Of a stretch of DNA of 64,000 bases, positions 63,671-64,000 are shown one piece after another (the stretch's first letter is position 1; each line of letters begins with the position of its first letter). The DNA comes from Gammaproteobacteria bacterium (GTDB lineage: Bacteria; Pseudomonadota; Gammaproteobacteria; Pseudomonadales; Pseudohongiellaceae), in NCBI GenBank assembly GCA_002706685.1, contig PALV01000010.1:1-64000 (forward strand). The letters are read 5' to 3'. A program made the position numbers and the translations under genes. Under the pieces are notes generated by a model, which searched no databases, had not been told where the DNA came from, and worked only from the letters and a program-made list of their open reading frames with translations.

Positions 63671-64000
63671 TCACGGCTGTGCCATCACCTGAGTCACCTC
63701 GTAACCACGACTCTCCAGCATTGCCAACAGCCCATCTTCTCCTACCATGTGCGCGACGCCAGCCAGAACGAACTCTGTACCCTCCTGTTCGAACATGGCC
63801 TCGATAAGCGGTAGCCAGTCCTGATTGCGGTCAACAAGCAGGCCCTGATAAAGCTCGTCCGAGAATTCGCCCATTGAACCGACGAATTGCTCTTCCAGCA
63901 CACTCAGGTCACCTGCGCGCCAGCTGCTCACCATGGTTTCAAGCTGCGACTCCATGTCCTTGAAATCTTCCAGCGAATACATCACGTAATCGCTTTCATA
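63671..64000 (-). CDS. TraB/GumN-family protein, C-terminal part
   Basis: The frame is open through the right edge, so only the last 110 residues are seen. LLVDRNQDWLPLIEAMFEQE and GTEFVLAGVAHMVGEDGLLAMLESRGYEV are typical of the end of TraB/GumN proteins, with the conserved GxxH (GVAH). Family members in bacteria are mostly exported and have a Tiki-like metalloprotease fold. Partial, cut by the window end. Confidence 0.85.
   Translation of the reverse strand, partial: YESDYVMYSLEDFKDMESQLETMVSSWRAGDLSVLEEQFVGSMGEFSDELYQGLLVDRNQDWLPLIEAMFEQEGTEFVLAGVAHMVGEDGLLAMLESRGYEVTQVMAQP

Overview
The window is a chromosomal segment of a Gammaproteobacterium, probably a marine or aquatic relative of the Pseudomonadales/Cellvibrionales. 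The order proC-yggT-metX-metW-rdgB-hemW and the block folA/thyA-lgt-ptsP-rppH-HAD resemble the arrangement known from Pseudomonas, and the products (GltB, PtsP, MetX/MetW, RppH) are of gammaproteobacterial type. Taxonomy is inferred from gene content only.

Region 1 (1 to about 6.5 kb) is an array of integron gene cassettes. Nine well-formed attC sites and one degenerate one separate short, mostly minus-strand genes: a Mrr-type nuclease, a protein with a HEPN-like motif, a VOC protein, two membrane proteins, an unknown protein and a HAD phosphatase. Two more cassettes are paralogous copies of each other without a convincing gene, and a Nudix gene is broken. No integrase is visible although the attC orientation would place it to the right, so this looks like a cluster of attC sites without integrase (CALIN) or a displaced part of a larger array. 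Region 2 (6.5-8.75 kb) is a transition zone of small accessory genes, a truncated acetyltransferase and a YfbR-like HD hydrolase.

Region 3 (8.8-19.6 kb) holds ordinary chromosomal genes, mostly on the minus strand: two GFA-family proteins, an ABM-family monooxygenase, a periplasmic redoxin, a DUF2007 protein, a LysE exporter, a DEAD-box RNA helicase, a periplasmic glycerophosphodiesterase, a DUF5916 outer-membrane protein and a cytochrome b561-like protein. Region 4 (20-35 kb, plus strand) holds glutamate synthase gltBD, an ABC-2 exporter, a PerM-type permease, then proC-yggT-metX-metW-rdgB-hemW.

Region 5 (35.2-48.5 kb) is a complete pelABCDEFG operon for the Pel exopolysaccharide, tightly coupled and followed 10 bp later by a GalE-type epimerase. 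The epimerase has Cys at the specificity position, which fits a supply of UDP-GalNAc, the Pel precursor. PelD keeps the c-di-GMP-binding Arg367/Asp370/Arg402 and PelA keeps its deacetylase metal ligands, so the operon looks functional and under c-di-GMP control.

Region 6 (48.5-64 kb) starts with two tandem exported ureohydrolases. The downstream one has intact metal ligands; the upstream one has lost three of six and appears to be a pseudoenzyme. Then come argE and argA, the folA/thyA/lgt/ptsP/rppH block, an HAD hydrolase, an ACT-domain regulator, a Tat-exported sulfite-oxidase-like enzyme, an unusual FKBP-type isomerase with a long histone-H1-like Lys/Ala/Pro tail, a 58-residue SutA-like protein, and the end of a TraB/GumN-like protein cut by the window edge. 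No tRNA, rRNA, CRISPR array or insertion-sequence transposase was recognised.
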